Assembly (NCBI GenBank): GCA_003021015.1 | Contig: PXRK01000065.1 | Coordinates: forward strand, 1 to 51,833 | DNA: 51,833 nt | Origin: Halobacteriales archaeon QS_4_66_20 | GTDB lineage: Archaea; Halobacteriota; Halobacteria; Halobacteriales; Haloarculaceae | Reading direction: 5' to 3' | Shown: in pieces, positions 1-8,243 of the stretch | How the letters are laid out: every line of letters starts with the position of its first letter | How positions within the stretch are numbered: position 1 is the stretch's first letter | Translations under genes and position numbers: made by a program | Notes under the pieces: generated by a model | Told to the model about the DNA's origin: nothing | The model's input: the letters and a program-made list of their open reading frames with translations, nothing else | The model's database searches: none

Positions 1-808
1 CCTGCATCAGTTCCGTCCCCGCGGAGTGAAGGAACTTGAACTGTTCTTCCCGCCGTTTGAACGACGTAACATCCTGACAGCTCCCTCTGACAGTGATGGG
101 TGTTCCGCCGCTCGTTACTGGTTCGCCACGTATCCGTACCCACTGTCGGTCCTCACCGTCGAGTTCAGCGATCTCGTCGAACGGTTCTCTTTCGTTGATT
201 GCGCGGTCGAACGCATCCCTGATTCGCCGTCGGTCGTCGGGAGTGTACAGTTCGTCAATTCCGTCCAGGGAGAGTGTCCGATCGGGCGAGACGCCGTGAA
301 TTTCCCGCGCCTGTTTGTTCCACCATACCGTCTCGGTTGGAATCTCGTACTCCCAGGCCCCGGCGTCTGCCAGGTCGAGAGCAAATTCGAGCCGCTCGCG
401 GTGTGACGCGTTCCGCTGGGTGACTGCATTCTCGATGCTCTCTGCCAACGTGGCGTGGTGCTCATCCATCTGGTCGATCACGAAGTAGTCTGTGACGTTT
501 GCTGACACCACCTCTGACGCTGTCGGTTGCGCGTCCTCACTCGCCAACAGCACAGACGGCAAATCAGAGTCGCCGGCGTACGACGAGAGAAACGCCGTGC
601 CAGTCTCGTCCGGCAACACGTACTCGGAGATGAGGCAATCGAACGCAGTCGGAGTGTGTTCGGATCGTGCCGTGGCCGCATCCGGGACTGTGTGGACAGC
701 TAGCTGAGAAAGAGCGGTTTCGAGAGATCCGACAATCGTGTCTGCCCACTCGGTACCGACGTACACCACTTCGAGTCTCGATTCAGTACTAACTCGTTTT
801 GTTGGCAA
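1..808 (-). CDS. PAS-domain sensor/regulator with receiver-like N-terminus (partial, runs off left edge)
   Basis: The 3' part of the gene lies outside the window. The visible 269 codons begin with a receiver-like module (LEVVYVGTEWADTIVGSLE, later FDCLISEYVLPDETG and SEVVSANVTDYFV) resembling the degenerate response-regulator domains of haloarchaeal bacterio-opsin-activator-type regulators and histidine kinases. A PAS module follows from about residue 135 (WEYEIPTETVWWN, then EDRQWVRIRGEPV and ITVRGSCQDVT). The part that would decide between a kinase and a GAF/HTH regulator is missing. No ATG fits the N-terminus. The TTG at 808 lies about 30 bp after a TATA-like box, which suits a leaderless mRNA; GTG codons at 769 and 766 are alternatives. 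The domain assignment is by pattern recognition only. Confidence 0.7.
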   Translation of the reverse strand, partial: MPTKRVSTESRLEVVYVGTEWADTIVGSLETALSQLAVHTVPDAATARSEHTPTAFDCLISEYVLPDETGTAFLSSYAGDSDLPSVLLASEDAQPTASEVVSANVTDYFVIDQMDEHHATLAESIENAVTQRNASHRERLEFALDLADAGAWEYEIPTETVWWNKQAREIHGVSPDRTLSLDGIDELYTPDDRRRIRDAFDRAINEREPFDEIAELDGEDRQWVRIRGEPVTSGGTPITVRGSCQDVTSFKRREEQFKFLHSAGTELMQ

Positions 809-833
809 ACTTAATATCGCTTCGGCTACAACC

Positions 834-843
834 CATATAAAAT
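834..843 (-). promoter_or_regulatory. TATA box for the PAS-domain gene
   Basis: The minus strand reads TTTTTATATG, centred about 30 bp before the TTG at 808. This is the haloarchaeal spacing for a leaderless transcript and is the main argument for that start. Confidence 0.5.
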
Positions 844-882
844 CTACTGTCATTCTCGCCGGCCGAACTAACCGCTACTGAT

Positions 883-992
883 AGTGATTGTTGTGAGTTT
901 TTTCGGCATTGCATCGCACTAACAGTAGTTTCACGGCCAGAAACTAGAGTTTGAGGAATGCCCAGCGGTAAAAATAGTCACGAACGACTGTA
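883..992. repeat. 110-bp MITE-like element with TGA/TGA target duplication, non-matching arms
   Basis: The direct repeat TGA flanks it at 880-882 and 993-995. The left end is TAGTGATTGTTGTGA and the right end, reverse-complemented, is TACAGTCGTTCGTGA. Only about 8 of 15 positions agree, so this copy is a hybrid of two arm types. Its core (TTTTCGGCA, the inner hairpin GTTTC..GAAAC, and AGCGGTAAA near the right end) is homologous to the copies at 6498, 24037 and 31554. The right arm runs into the 3' end of the 546-residue gene and supplies its last residues and stop codon. Confidence 0.85.
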
Positions 993-2618
993 TGACGGCT
1001 GGTCCGCTCCGTCGTCGCCGTCGCCTGCTACCTCGCCACTTCGCGACCGTCCACTTCCGTCCGTGTTCGCGCCGCCGTGATCGTCCTGCTCTGATTGTTC
1101 GCCAGTTCCCCCCTGGCTACCCGGTTCCCCGGAGTCACCCGTTTCCTCGTCCTTTCCAGTCGACGCGTGGGTCCCAGTCGATTCGGGCTGTTCGTCGGTC
1201 TCCTGTGGCGCTGTATCCTGCGGCTCGGCGTCCTCGTACCGGCGGACGAAGCCAGCGGAGGTGGCAGTCTCGCCGTCTACCTGGAGGTCCTCGCTCACGT
1301 CACCGCCGGCGACGTGTTCGTTCAACTGGTCGACGACCGACCGCATCCGGCCGATCCGGCCCTCGATAGCCGACGGATCACCGGCGTCGAACTCGGTCGC
1401 CAGTTCGTGGACGCGTTCGAGGTGGTCGACGGCCTTCGCGCAGTGATTCAGCGCGTTGGCGTCGTCGCCGGCTTCCTGGCAATCCGCTCCCGTGTTCCAC
1501 TCCCGTTTCGCGAGCTGTTCGCGGAGGGCGACGATCCGTTCCGCAGCGACGCGGCGGTCCCGCTGGACCTCGCGGGGGTCGCCCGCGAAGTTGCGGCCGT
1601 CGTCGTCCCACTCCAGAGTCAGCACATGGCCGTACCCCCAGAATGCGGTCTCCCAGCAGTCGAGTGCGGCCGAGGGGTCGTCCAGAAACTGTGCCTCGAT
1701 CTTCGCTTCGTGGGCCTGCCTGATCGGCTCCGCCGCGACGGTTTCGATCTCCCATCCGAGGTTTTCGAGGTCGTCCTGAAGCTCCCGCTGGGGGCCGAAC
1801 TGGAAGGCGTCGCTCCGCCTGACCGCGTCGCTGAGGTCGCGTGCGCTGTCGTAGAACTCCTGGGCCTCCCGCAGCTGGTCGCCCGCCCTGTCGTACTCCT
1901 CGTTCTCGATCAGGTGCCGGCCCATCGCCAGCGCCGCCTTCGCGCGCTCGATGTACAGCCGCGTGTGTGCCCGTTCGAGCTGGCGTTCCAGCGCCGTCAG
2001 CTCCGGCGCGAGCTCCTCGAACGTCACCGGTTCGACGAGCTGGACGTCGCAGATGAGCCGGTCGAGCTGTTCGCGGACCTCCTCGTAGCTGCGCCGCGCA
2101 CGCTGCCAGTCCAGCGCGTGGGCGTGCTCGCGGATCTCGCCGGTGGCCAGTTCGACGTTGTTTTCACAGCTGCGTGCGCGGCTCCGGAGGGCACCGAGCC
2201 AGTTCAGGTGACTTATTACCGTTTGAAATGCCGGTGAGCGATCCTCGGGGAGCGGAATCCGCCAGACGACGCCGCCAGTCGTGGTGAGCGACAGCTCCGT
2301 TCCCTCCCCGCTGACGCCTGCCAGATCGCTGTAGGTGAGCGAGTACGTGCCCGACGGGGGGCTGTCACCCCCGCGCGCGACGAACAGGATCCGCCGATCG
2401 GTCACTACCATCGCAACCTCGACGTCAACGCGCCGCTGTTCGTCCTCCTCGGCGCGCACGACGCCCTGCGGGCTCACCCAGACTGCCCTGGTCCGCTCGT
2501 CGTCCGCAGTCACCGACGGGAGGTCGATCGCGTCTTCCTCCCAGGACGACGTGACCACGTCTGGCTGGTCCGGCGGATCCTGATCACTCCCCGAGATGCT
2601 CGATCCCACCGAATACAT
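978..2618 (-). CDS. PH-like domain / coiled-coil protein of unknown function
   Basis: This 546-residue acidic protein has three parts. Residues about 35-140 contain strands typical of a bacterial PH-like (YokE/bPH) domain (VAMVVTDRRILFVARG, YSLTYSDLAGVSGEG, GVVWRIPLP). Residues about 145-430 are helical and charged, with TPR- or coiled-coil-like character (ALAMGRHLIENEEYDRAGDQ). Residues about 440-546 form a low-complexity tail rich in Asp, Glu, Gly, Ser and Thr. There is no signal peptide or membrane helix. A cytoplasmic scaffold role is possible but the function is unknown. The final residues YSRS and the TGA stop are encoded by the arm of the repeat at 883-992, so the native C-terminus has probably been replaced. 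The ATG at 2618 is preceded by AT-rich sequence. Confidence 0.85.
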   Translation of the reverse strand: MYSVGSSISGSDQDPPDQPDVVTSSWEEDAIDLPSVTADDERTRAVWVSPQGVVRAEEDEQRRVDVEVAMVVTDRRILFVARGGDSPPSGTYSLTYSDLAGVSGEGTELSLTTTGGVVWRIPLPEDRSPAFQTVISHLNWLGALRSRARSCENNVELATGEIREHAHALDWQRARRSYEEVREQLDRLICDVQLVEPVTFEELAPELTALERQLERAHTRLYIERAKAALAMGRHLIENEEYDRAGDQLREAQEFYDSARDLSDAVRRSDAFQFGPQRELQDDLENLGWEIETVAAEPIRQAHEAKIEAQFLDDPSAALDCWETAFWGYGHVLTLEWDDDGRNFAGDPREVQRDRRVAAERIVALREQLAKREWNTGADCQEAGDDANALNHCAKAVDHLERVHELATEFDAGDPSAIEGRIGRMRSVVDQLNEHVAGGDVSEDLQVDGETATSAGFVRRYEDAEPQDTAPQETDEQPESTGTHASTGKDEETGDSGEPGSQGGTGEQSEQDDHGGANTDGSGRSRSGEVAGDGDDGADQPSYSRS

Positions 2619-2709
2619 CTTTATAGAAGATAATAAATCACTCGCCAGTCCGAGAGATCCGTTCGCGACCGTTCCGGCCGGCAGAGTCGGCCGGCGACGA
2701 CGACCGCAC

Positions 2710-2717
2710 TTTTATAC
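2710..2717 (+). promoter_or_regulatory. TATA box of the thioesterase gene
   Basis: TTTTATAC is centred about 28 bp before the ATG at 2742, as expected for a leaderless transcript. Confidence 0.6.
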
Positions 2718-2741
2718 TTCACTCGTGCGAAAGATGGGCGT

Positions 2742-3179
2742 ATGCCGACGTTGCTCGATTCGAAAGCCGAAAGTCGTCGCCTCGTGTTGCCCGCCCAGGC
2801 GAACGCGATCAGGACGGCACACGGCGGGAACGTCCTCAAGTGGATGGAACAGACCGGATCGATGAGCGCGATGCACTTTTGCAGCGGCGAGGTCATCACC
2901 GCGGGGTTCGACCGAAGCCGCTTTCACAACCCGATCCCGGAGGGCGACATCGCCCTGATCGACGCGTACGTCTACGAGGTCGGGACCAGCAGCATGACGA
3001 TCCGTGTGCGCTGTTTCCACGAGAACCACAAAACCGGCGAGCGGAGCCTCACCTCCGACGCGAAGATGGTCAGCGTCGCCGTCGACGAGGACGGTCAGAG
3101 CGTCGACGTCCCGGACCTGAGCGTCGAGACCGAGGCGGGCAAGCGCCTGCAGGACGAGGCGCTCAACGCCGAGAACTAA
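2742..3179 (+). CDS. Acyl-CoA thioesterase, hotdog fold (YciA/ACOT-like)
   Basis: This 145-residue protein matches the single-hotdog acyl-CoA hydrolases that cleave acyl-CoA thioesters. The pattern is NAIRTAHGGNVLKWMEQTGSM (the hotdog helix with Gly-Gly and the following E), then ITAGFDRSRFHNPIPEGDIALIDAYV and SMTIRVRCFHEN (the next strands). Its length is normal for a one-domain member that acts as an oligomer in the cytoplasm. The start lies 26-28 bp after a clear TATA box. The gene converges on and overlaps its downstream neighbour by four bases, with the stop codons interlocked at 3176-3179. Confidence 0.88.
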   Translation: MPTLLDSKAESRRLVLPAQANAIRTAHGGNVLKWMEQTGSMSAMHFCSGEVITAGFDRSRFHNPIPEGDIALIDAYVYEVGTSSMTIRVRCFHENHKTGERSLTSDAKMVSVAVDEDGQSVDVPDLSVETEAGKRLQDEALNAEN

Positions 3180-3631
3180 AAGTCCGGGAGGTCCTCGGGC
3201 GCCTCGTAATCTGTCTCCCAGTCGACGTACTCCTCCTGTAGCACCTCACAGACGATCTGGCCGAACTCCGTCAGCGACGCGTTGATACTCGAGACTGTCC
3301 CCCAGGAGTCGATGTCCGGGTGGTACTCGCGCTCCTTCCAGTCCTCGGGGATGCCGGGTGCGTGATACCCCACGCGGTCGGCGTGGGAGTCCCAGAAGAA
3401 GTCGAACCCCTGGAACATCCCGAGGTCCGCCGCGATGGCGAACTCCTCCTCGTCCATCCCGGTTGTGGCCGCCCACTCGTCGAACGCCCGCTCCCAGGCG
3501 CCGTCCGCGAAGTGTTCTTCGATCTCCTCGCGCTTGTAGTCAGTGTCTCCGACCACGTCGGCGTCCTCGTACTCGTTCGGGTCGAACTCCTCGAGCTCCG
3601 GCGGCTCTGGCGTCTCGACGTCGAGTCCCAT
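3176..3631 (-). CDS. Conserved-looking haloarchaeal acidic protein, function unknown
   Basis: The protein has 151 residues and is very acidic. It begins MGLDVETPEPPELEEF and contains an aromatic-rich centre (MFQGFDFFWDSHADRVGYH) and a predicted helical C-terminal half (INASLTEFGQIVCEVLQEEYVDW). I recognise no catalytic motif. The ATG at 3631 is preferred over a GTG at 3649 because a TATA-like TTATT at about 3655-3665 lies roughly 29 bp upstream of 3631 but only 12 bp from 3649. Convergent overlap with the thioesterase gene indicates compact, genuine gene ends on both strands. Confidence 0.75.
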   Translation of the reverse strand: MGLDVETPEPPELEEFDPNEYEDADVVGDTDYKREEIEEHFADGAWERAFDEWAATTGMDEEEFAIAADLGMFQGFDFFWDSHADRVGYHAPGIPEDWKEREYHPDIDSWGTVSSINASLTEFGQIVCEVLQEEYVDWETDYEAPEDLPDF

Positions 3632-3709
3632 AGCCACAGCTTCGGCCACCGCACGAATAAGTCTATCCGGCGCCCTCTGCCGTCCGCGAGGCGATCCAGG
3701 TGGCGGTCA

Positions 3710-3738
3710 TACTGGTAAAAGAATTACAGCCACCAGTA
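3710..3738. repeat. 29-bp internally deleted copy of the TACTGG element, TCA duplication
   Basis: TCA flanks it at 3707-3709 and 3739-3741. The left 7 bases TACTGGT are joined directly to the right end AAAAGAATTACAGCC..., so about 80 bp of core are missing compared with the 108-bp copy at 11095. The full copy carries a second ACTGGT near its right end, so the deletion fits recombination between short repeats. The right-hand TCA is the stop codon (TGA on the minus strand) of the ligase gene. Confidence 0.85.
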
Positions 3739-5388
3739 TCAGGAGTGAAGCCGCTCGACGCGCTCCCGGGAGTCCGCATCTCCGGGGTTTTTGTCGTCCC
3801 GGACGCCGAGAAAGCGCGGGAACCGGAGTGCGTACCCCGATCCGTAGGTCGGCGAGGACTGGATCTCCTCGTACCCCACCTCGAACACGACGGCGGGCTC
3901 GATGTCGACCGCTGTCCCCGTCTCCGTCCGGACGTGTGGCTCCAGCAGGTCCGTCAGTTCCTCGAGTTCCTCGTCGGTGATCCCGGTCGCGACCTTGCCG
4001 ATCGATTCGAACCCGCCATCGCCGTCCCGGACGGAGAGTTCGAAGGTTCCGAGCAGGTTCGCGCGCCGCCCCTCGCCCCACTCGGCCCCGGTGACCACGC
4101 AGTCCAGCGTCTCGACGTCGGGCTTGCGCTTCAGCCAGTTCTGCCCACGATTGCCCGGCGTGTACGCCGATTCGGGGTTTTTCAGCATGATCCCCTCGTG
4201 GCCCGCATCCAGCGCTTGTTGCTCGATCGACGCGATCTCCTCCGGTTCGTCGCTCAACCGCAGCCGCGACACCAGCTCCTCGCTCTCCAGCAACGCAGCA
4301 AGGCGGTCGTGCCGCCCGACGAGCGGCCGTTCCAGCAGGTCCTCGCCGTCGGCGTGCAGACAGTCGAACACGTGAAACTCCAGCTTGACGTTCTCCCTGG
4401 CCTTCGCGACGTCGTGTTTGCGCCGGAACCGGCGCAACACCGCCTGGAACGGCCGGGGGTCGCCCGACTCGTCGACGGCGACCACCTCGCCGTCGAGGAT
4501 AGCTGGGGCGTCCAGTGCCGCCGAGAGCGCGTCGACGACCTCGGGCAGCGGCGCCGTCACGTCCTCCATGTTGCGGGAGAACAGCCGGACCTCGTCGCCG
4601 TCGTAGTGGGCCTGGACGCGCGCGCCGTCGAACTTCCACTCGACGGCCACCTCCGGCCAGTCGTCGAGCGCGTCGGTCACCGTCCCGGTCTGTGCCAGCA
4701 TCACCTGCACAGGGCGGCCGACCTCAAGCGTCATCTCATCGAGCGCGGCCGCGCCGCCGTCCCGCGTGCGCTCGGCCACGAGGCCGTAGTCGTTTGACAC
4801 CTGGAGCGCGCGCTCGACCGACGCCACAGGGGCGTCGAACGCGTCGGCGATGGCGTCCCGGACGGTGCCCTCGCCGACGCCGATCCGTAGCTCCGAGAGG
4901 ACGAGTCGCGAGAGATACCGGGCCTGGACAGTGTCACAGCGGTTGAACAGGCCGAACAGGAGATCGAGCTTCGTCTCCCGGCTGCCGTCGCCGGACGCTG
5001 CCGCGAGCTCCCGCAGCGTCGCGTCCAGTTCAGCCACCGTCAGCGCGTCGCTGTCGCCGTCAGTGAACGCTCCGAGTCCCTGCTGCCCGCCGAGGTCGTA
5101 GCTCGCCGCCACCTCGCCGACGTCCCCGTGTTCGGCCAGGCGGTCCTCGACGTCTGCCGCGGAGACGTTCGGTCCCGCCACTCGTGCGATCGCCTCGTGA
5201 CAAAGCTGTGGTCCGACGTCGAGGGTCCGGGAGTCGTGGGCCGGGAACACGCGCCCGAGCAGAAAGCGCACGACAGTCGACAGCTCCGAGGCGTCCCGGA
5301 ACAGATCGGCAACCTCGTCCTGGATCTCGAGGTCCGCGTCGGTCGCCTCGATCTCCGCGAACCGACCGGCGAGTATCCGGAACTCCAT
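3739..5388 (-). CDS. lig: ATP-dependent DNA ligase (archaeal type)
   Basis: The 549-residue length and domain order are typical of archaeal ATP-dependent ligases, which seal nicks between Okazaki fragments and after repair. The N-terminal DNA-binding domain (about 1-215) ends in LGVGEGTV-like helices (SELRIGVGEGTVRDAIADAF). The adenylation domain carries the lysine motif WKFDGARVQ near residue 250 (the Lys is adenylylated), followed by RLFSRN, ILDGEVVAVDE and EGIMLKNPESAY. The C-terminal OB-fold domain includes LKRKPDVETLDCVVTGAEWG and the late motif ALRFPRFLGVRDDK. All nucleotidyl-transferase motifs I can check are present. The stop codon is the TCA/TGA duplicated by the repeat insertion at 3710, so the protein end is preserved. 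Confidence 0.97.
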   Translation of the reverse strand: MEFRILAGRFAEIEATDADLEIQDEVADLFRDASELSTVVRFLLGRVFPAHDSRTLDVGPQLCHEAIARVAGPNVSAADVEDRLAEHGDVGEVAASYDLGGQQGLGAFTDGDSDALTVAELDATLRELAAASGDGSRETKLDLLFGLFNRCDTVQARYLSRLVLSELRIGVGEGTVRDAIADAFDAPVASVERALQVSNDYGLVAERTRDGGAAALDEMTLEVGRPVQVMLAQTGTVTDALDDWPEVAVEWKFDGARVQAHYDGDEVRLFSRNMEDVTAPLPEVVDALSAALDAPAILDGEVVAVDESGDPRPFQAVLRRFRRKHDVAKARENVKLEFHVFDCLHADGEDLLERPLVGRHDRLAALLESEELVSRLRLSDEPEEIASIEQQALDAGHEGIMLKNPESAYTPGNRGQNWLKRKPDVETLDCVVTGAEWGEGRRANLLGTFELSVRDGDGGFESIGKVATGITDEELEELTDLLEPHVRTETGTAVDIEPAVVFEVGYEEIQSSPTYGSGYALRFPRFLGVRDDKNPGDADSRERVERLHS

Positions 5389-5441
5389 ATCCGTGGTTCT
5401 CGCCGCCCGGAGAAGAATCCGACGGTGTGGACGGGCGATGT

Positions 5442-6470
5442 TTACAGCGACCGCACGGCGTCCATCGCGTCGTCGAGCGACGGCGCGTCGAACACCTCGC
5501 GGCCTACGTAGGCGTTCGTTCCGGCGCAGTACATGTCACGGGCGACCTCAATCACGGACTCGTCGAGCGGTTCCGGCTGGTGCTCGCACAGCGACTTCCA
5601 GTCGGCGACGCCCTCCGCCTTCGCGCGCTCCTTCGCCGCACTGACGGCCTCGACCCACTCGGGCTGGGTCCGCTTGTGGTACTGTCGGATGACCTCCTTC
5701 GAGAGCTGCTGGCCTCCGTAGGCAAAGCGGCTCTCGTCGAACGTGCCGACGACGTCGGCGACCCGGATCTCGCCATCGACGTATAGACACTCGATCTTGC
5801 CGTCCTGGTTGGTCAGCCCCGCCTCGGCGGCCTGCTCGGTGACGATCCGATTCACCTCGCGGGCGCGATCCGCGAGCGCCCCGATCGATGCCTGTCCTGC
5901 GATTTCGTCGGCCTCCGCGCGCGAGAGGTACCGGTCCTGCTCCTCGTACTTCGTGGAGAACTCCACCACCGTCTCCGGGAGGTCAACGGGTTCGTCGGGC
6001 CAGGAGTCGCGGTCGAGGCCGTGATCGGTCGGCGCGGACCGCTTGCGCAGCGACGACCCGACCGGGACCCGGTTGCGGAACACGATCTCCAGCGGGATCA
6101 GGTAGTTCGACCCGGCGGCCCCGTGGTAGGCGTCGTAATCGTAGCTCCCCGCCTCGAACGGCAGGTCGGGCACCTGCGTCAGGTCGATCGCCATCTCGCG
6201 GGGCGCGTGGCCGTCCGCGAGCGCGGCGTCGAGTGACTGCTCCTCGCCGTCGACGACGACGCCGCGGTAGTGGGTAGGCACCCCGGCGTCTTCGAGCAAC
6301 TCGAAGTTGAACGCGCCCATCGTACACAGTGACGCGCCCTTGTCCGGGATCTCGTCGGGCATCTTCCCCCAGTCGAACACCGAGTAGTCGTCGGTGAACG
6401 CGAAGGCGCCACGGCCGAGCGCGTCGGCCATCGCCGCCGCCGCGACCCTGAAGTTCTTGACGCTCGTCAT
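5442..6470 (-). CDS. purC: Phosphoribosylaminoimidazole-succinocarboxamide synthase
   Basis: This SAICAR synthetase joins CAIR and aspartate with ATP in step 8 of de novo purine synthesis. The N-terminus has the family signature ([26 protein letters not shown], giving the [10 protein letters not shown] nucleotide-binding hairpin). [20 protein letters not shown] and [27 protein letters not shown] carry the substrate-binding residues. At 342 residues it is longer than bacterial PurC (about 240), as usual for the haloarchaeal form. The ATG at 6470 lies just below a truncated palindromic repeat (6498-6572) that now occupies most of its upstream region, so the repeat may influence its expression. 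Confidence 0.95.
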   Translation of the reverse strand: MTSVKNFRVAAAAMADALGRGAFAFTDDYSVFDWGKMPDEIPDKGASLCTMGAFNFELLEDAGVPTHYRGVVVDGEEQSLDAALADGHAPREMAIDLTQVPDLPFEAGSYDYDAYHGAAGSNYLIPLEIVFRNRVPVGSSLRKRSAPTDHGLDRDSWPDEPVDLPETVVEFSTKYEEQDRYLSRAEADEIAGQASIGALADRAREVNRIVTEQAAEAGLTNQDGKIECLYVDGEIRVADVVGTFDESRFAYGGQQLSKEVIRQYHKRTQPEWVEAVSAAKERAKAEGVADWKSLCEHQPEPLDESVIEVARDMYCAGTNAYVGREVFDAPSLDDAMDAVRSL

Positions 6471-6497
6471 CGGCTGCCCATTCCGGGCCCGTGCTAA

Positions 6498-6572
6498 TAG
6501 TGATTGTTGTGATTATTTTCGGCACCATGTCGCAATAGCGGCGGTTTCACGGCTCGAAACTGGCGTCTGAGG
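6498..6572. repeat. Truncated TAGTGATTGTT-arm element (left 75 bp)
   Basis: The left end TAGTGATTGTTGTGATTATT follows TAA (6495-6497, candidate target). The core includes the inner hairpin GTTTCACGGCTCGAAAC. It aligns closely with the copy at 883 and with the reverse complement of the copy at 24037, which has different arms. It stops at GAGG directly before the stop codon of the exchanger gene, so the right third is lost. Confidence 0.8.
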
Positions 6573-7901
6573 TCAGTCGGCGTGGTCGGCCGTCTTGGAG
6601 TCGCGGCGCATCGCCTTTCGGATCGTCTTGGCCGTCAGGCGGGCGATGACGCCGACGTCGCGCCGCCGGTGCACGAGCAGCGCCGTCCCCAGCACGAGGT
6701 AGACGGCCGTGTACGCGAGCAGGACGTCGTGGCTCGTGAACCCGACCGTGATGAACTCCCGGAGGATGAGGAACTCGAGGACGACCTGCGAGACGAACAG
6801 CACGAGCAGCGTGAGCGCCTCGCGAATGGAGATGTTGAGGCTGCTCAGCACCGCGAGCGCGAAGTACGACTGGGCGGCAGTGATCCAGATCTCCAGGGTC
6901 TGCTTGTCGTCGAACGGGAGTGTGCCGTACCCCCCGAGTGCGATGGAGTAGACGACCGCGAGTGTGCCGATCAGCAGCGTCCACTGGTTGAGTTTCGAGG
7001 AGATGAGGGCGTTGAACCCGGCGGTCGAGCGGGCCTTGAACACGAGGACGGCGACGACGATCAGTTCCGGCGATTCGCTGGCAAGCGGTGCGATCCACTG
7101 GATCATGAAAAAGGGTGGAACGCCGATCGAGGTGCCGATCTCTTCGAGGCCGTGTGCGAACGGCTCGACAGCGGTGAAGATCATCAGCCCGGAGTAGGCG
7201 AACCCGCCGAGGACGAACGAGACCCGCTGGGGGCGGGGGAACGACTGGAAGTAGTGGGGGACGCCGACGTGCTCCTCGGCCGTCTGGTGGCCCGAGAAGA
7301 TGACTACGAGAATGTAGGCGGCGTAGATGCCAACGAGGACGACCGTGTCGAGCGCGTCGATGCCGTCGCCGAGCGGGATGAAAAACGCCCACAGCGTCGC
7401 CAGCGCGAGGAACGCGATCTCCGTGGCGATCGACTGGTCGAGCGTGACGACGTCGTTGAGCAGTCCGTCGTGGCTCTCGACGGCCGGATCTTCAGTTTTC
7501 CGGGCGAGCTGGACGGTCATGATGGCGATCCCGGACCAGCCCAGACCGATCAGGATCCGGTTGGCGCCGGTCATGTTCGCGACCGCGAGGTTGGCGGCCT
7601 CGCTCCCGGCGTCGGTGCCGGCCTGCGCGCCGGCGTTCCAGGCGTACAGCGCGTCGACGGCGTACTCCGGCGCGACCGCGAGGATGGCTAGGACGGCGAT
7701 TGCGAACGCCCGCGGGACGTCCTTCTCTGCGGTCTCGGCCGCCCAGGCCAGCAGGAACGAGGCGCCCAGCACTGCGACGCCGCTGACGGCGACGGTCGCG
7801 CCGTTGCTCAGGTGGACCCCGGCGAGCTGGACGCCGACCCAGGGAGCCGTCAGAAGGAGAGCACCGGCGACAGCGACCAGCGGGTGGCGATACGGTTTCA
7901 C
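6573..7901 (-). CDS. Sodium/calcium exchanger-family membrane protein
   Basis: The 442-residue protein has ten or more hydrophobic segments and two internally related halves typical of the Ca2+:cation antiporter family. The alpha-repeat regions are visible as GAQAGTDAGSEAANLAVANMTGANRILIG (near residue 95-120) and PFFMIQWIAPLASESPELIVVAVLVFKARSTAGFNALISSKLNQW (near 275-315), with acidic and Asn/Ser residues in the expected ion-binding places. It should exchange Na+ or H+ for Ca2+ or another cation across the cytoplasmic membrane; the exact ion is unknown. The start is a GTG at 7901 (MKPYRHPLVAVAGALLL), with no convincing TATA box at the usual distance. Confidence 0.88.
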   Translation of the reverse strand: MKPYRHPLVAVAGALLLTAPWVGVQLAGVHLSNGATVAVSGVAVLGASFLLAWAAETAEKDVPRAFAIAVLAILAVAPEYAVDALYAWNAGAQAGTDAGSEAANLAVANMTGANRILIGLGWSGIAIMTVQLARKTEDPAVESHDGLLNDVVTLDQSIATEIAFLALATLWAFFIPLGDGIDALDTVVLVGIYAAYILVVIFSGHQTAEEHVGVPHYFQSFPRPQRVSFVLGGFAYSGLMIFTAVEPFAHGLEEIGTSIGVPPFFMIQWIAPLASESPELIVVAVLVFKARSTAGFNALISSKLNQWTLLIGTLAVVYSIALGGYGTLPFDDKQTLEIWITAAQSYFALAVLSSLNISIREALTLLVLFVSQVVLEFLILREFITVGFTSHDVLLAYTAVYLVLGTALLVHRRRDVGVIARLTAKTIRKAMRRDSKTADHAD

Positions 7902-7925
7902 AGTAGAATAATACCAACATCCGCT

Positions 7926-8220
7926 TGAAACACTTGCGGATCCGCGCCGGTCGGGGAGCAGCCGGGCGGTTCATTCCGGACCCGCCGCTGGTGGCGCGTC
8001 TGCGAAACGCGCTCCGGTACCTCGACGTCGCACCCCTTGCGCTGGGCGGCGGCGTCGTCGTACGGGCCGCGATCCTCGCGAGCGTCTGGATTGCCCCCGA
8101 CCGCTCCGCGCTGGTCGTCGTGATCGTGATCCCGTGGCCGCCGCGGCGCTGGGAGGCTGGTCGTGGCTGCGACGCCGCGGGGAGGCCGGCAAGGGTGGCT
8201 CACACCCGTCAGGTTTTACC
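7926..8220 (+). pseudogene. Possible frameshifted small membrane protein
   Basis: The 342-bp gap between the exchanger gene and cofH holds a codon-biased reading with two hydrophobic stretches. One frame gives ARLRNALRYLDVAPLALGG, then VVVRAAILASVWIAPDR and ALVVVIVI. A second frame then continues with VAAAALGGWSWLRRRGEAG, a typical membrane-exit end. The two parts lie in different frames around 8130-8140, so the gene is broken, sequenced with an error, or not real. No start codon with a good promoter is evident. I have no homologue in mind. Confidence 0.25.
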
Positions 8221-8243
8221 GCTTCGCTGGTAGAGAGGGGACA

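Noticed and set aside
115-749. Short minus-strand frames such as 115-465 and 564-749 as separate genes
   Set aside because: They are out-of-frame shadows of the partial PAS-domain gene, whose own frame runs uninterrupted from 808 to the window edge.
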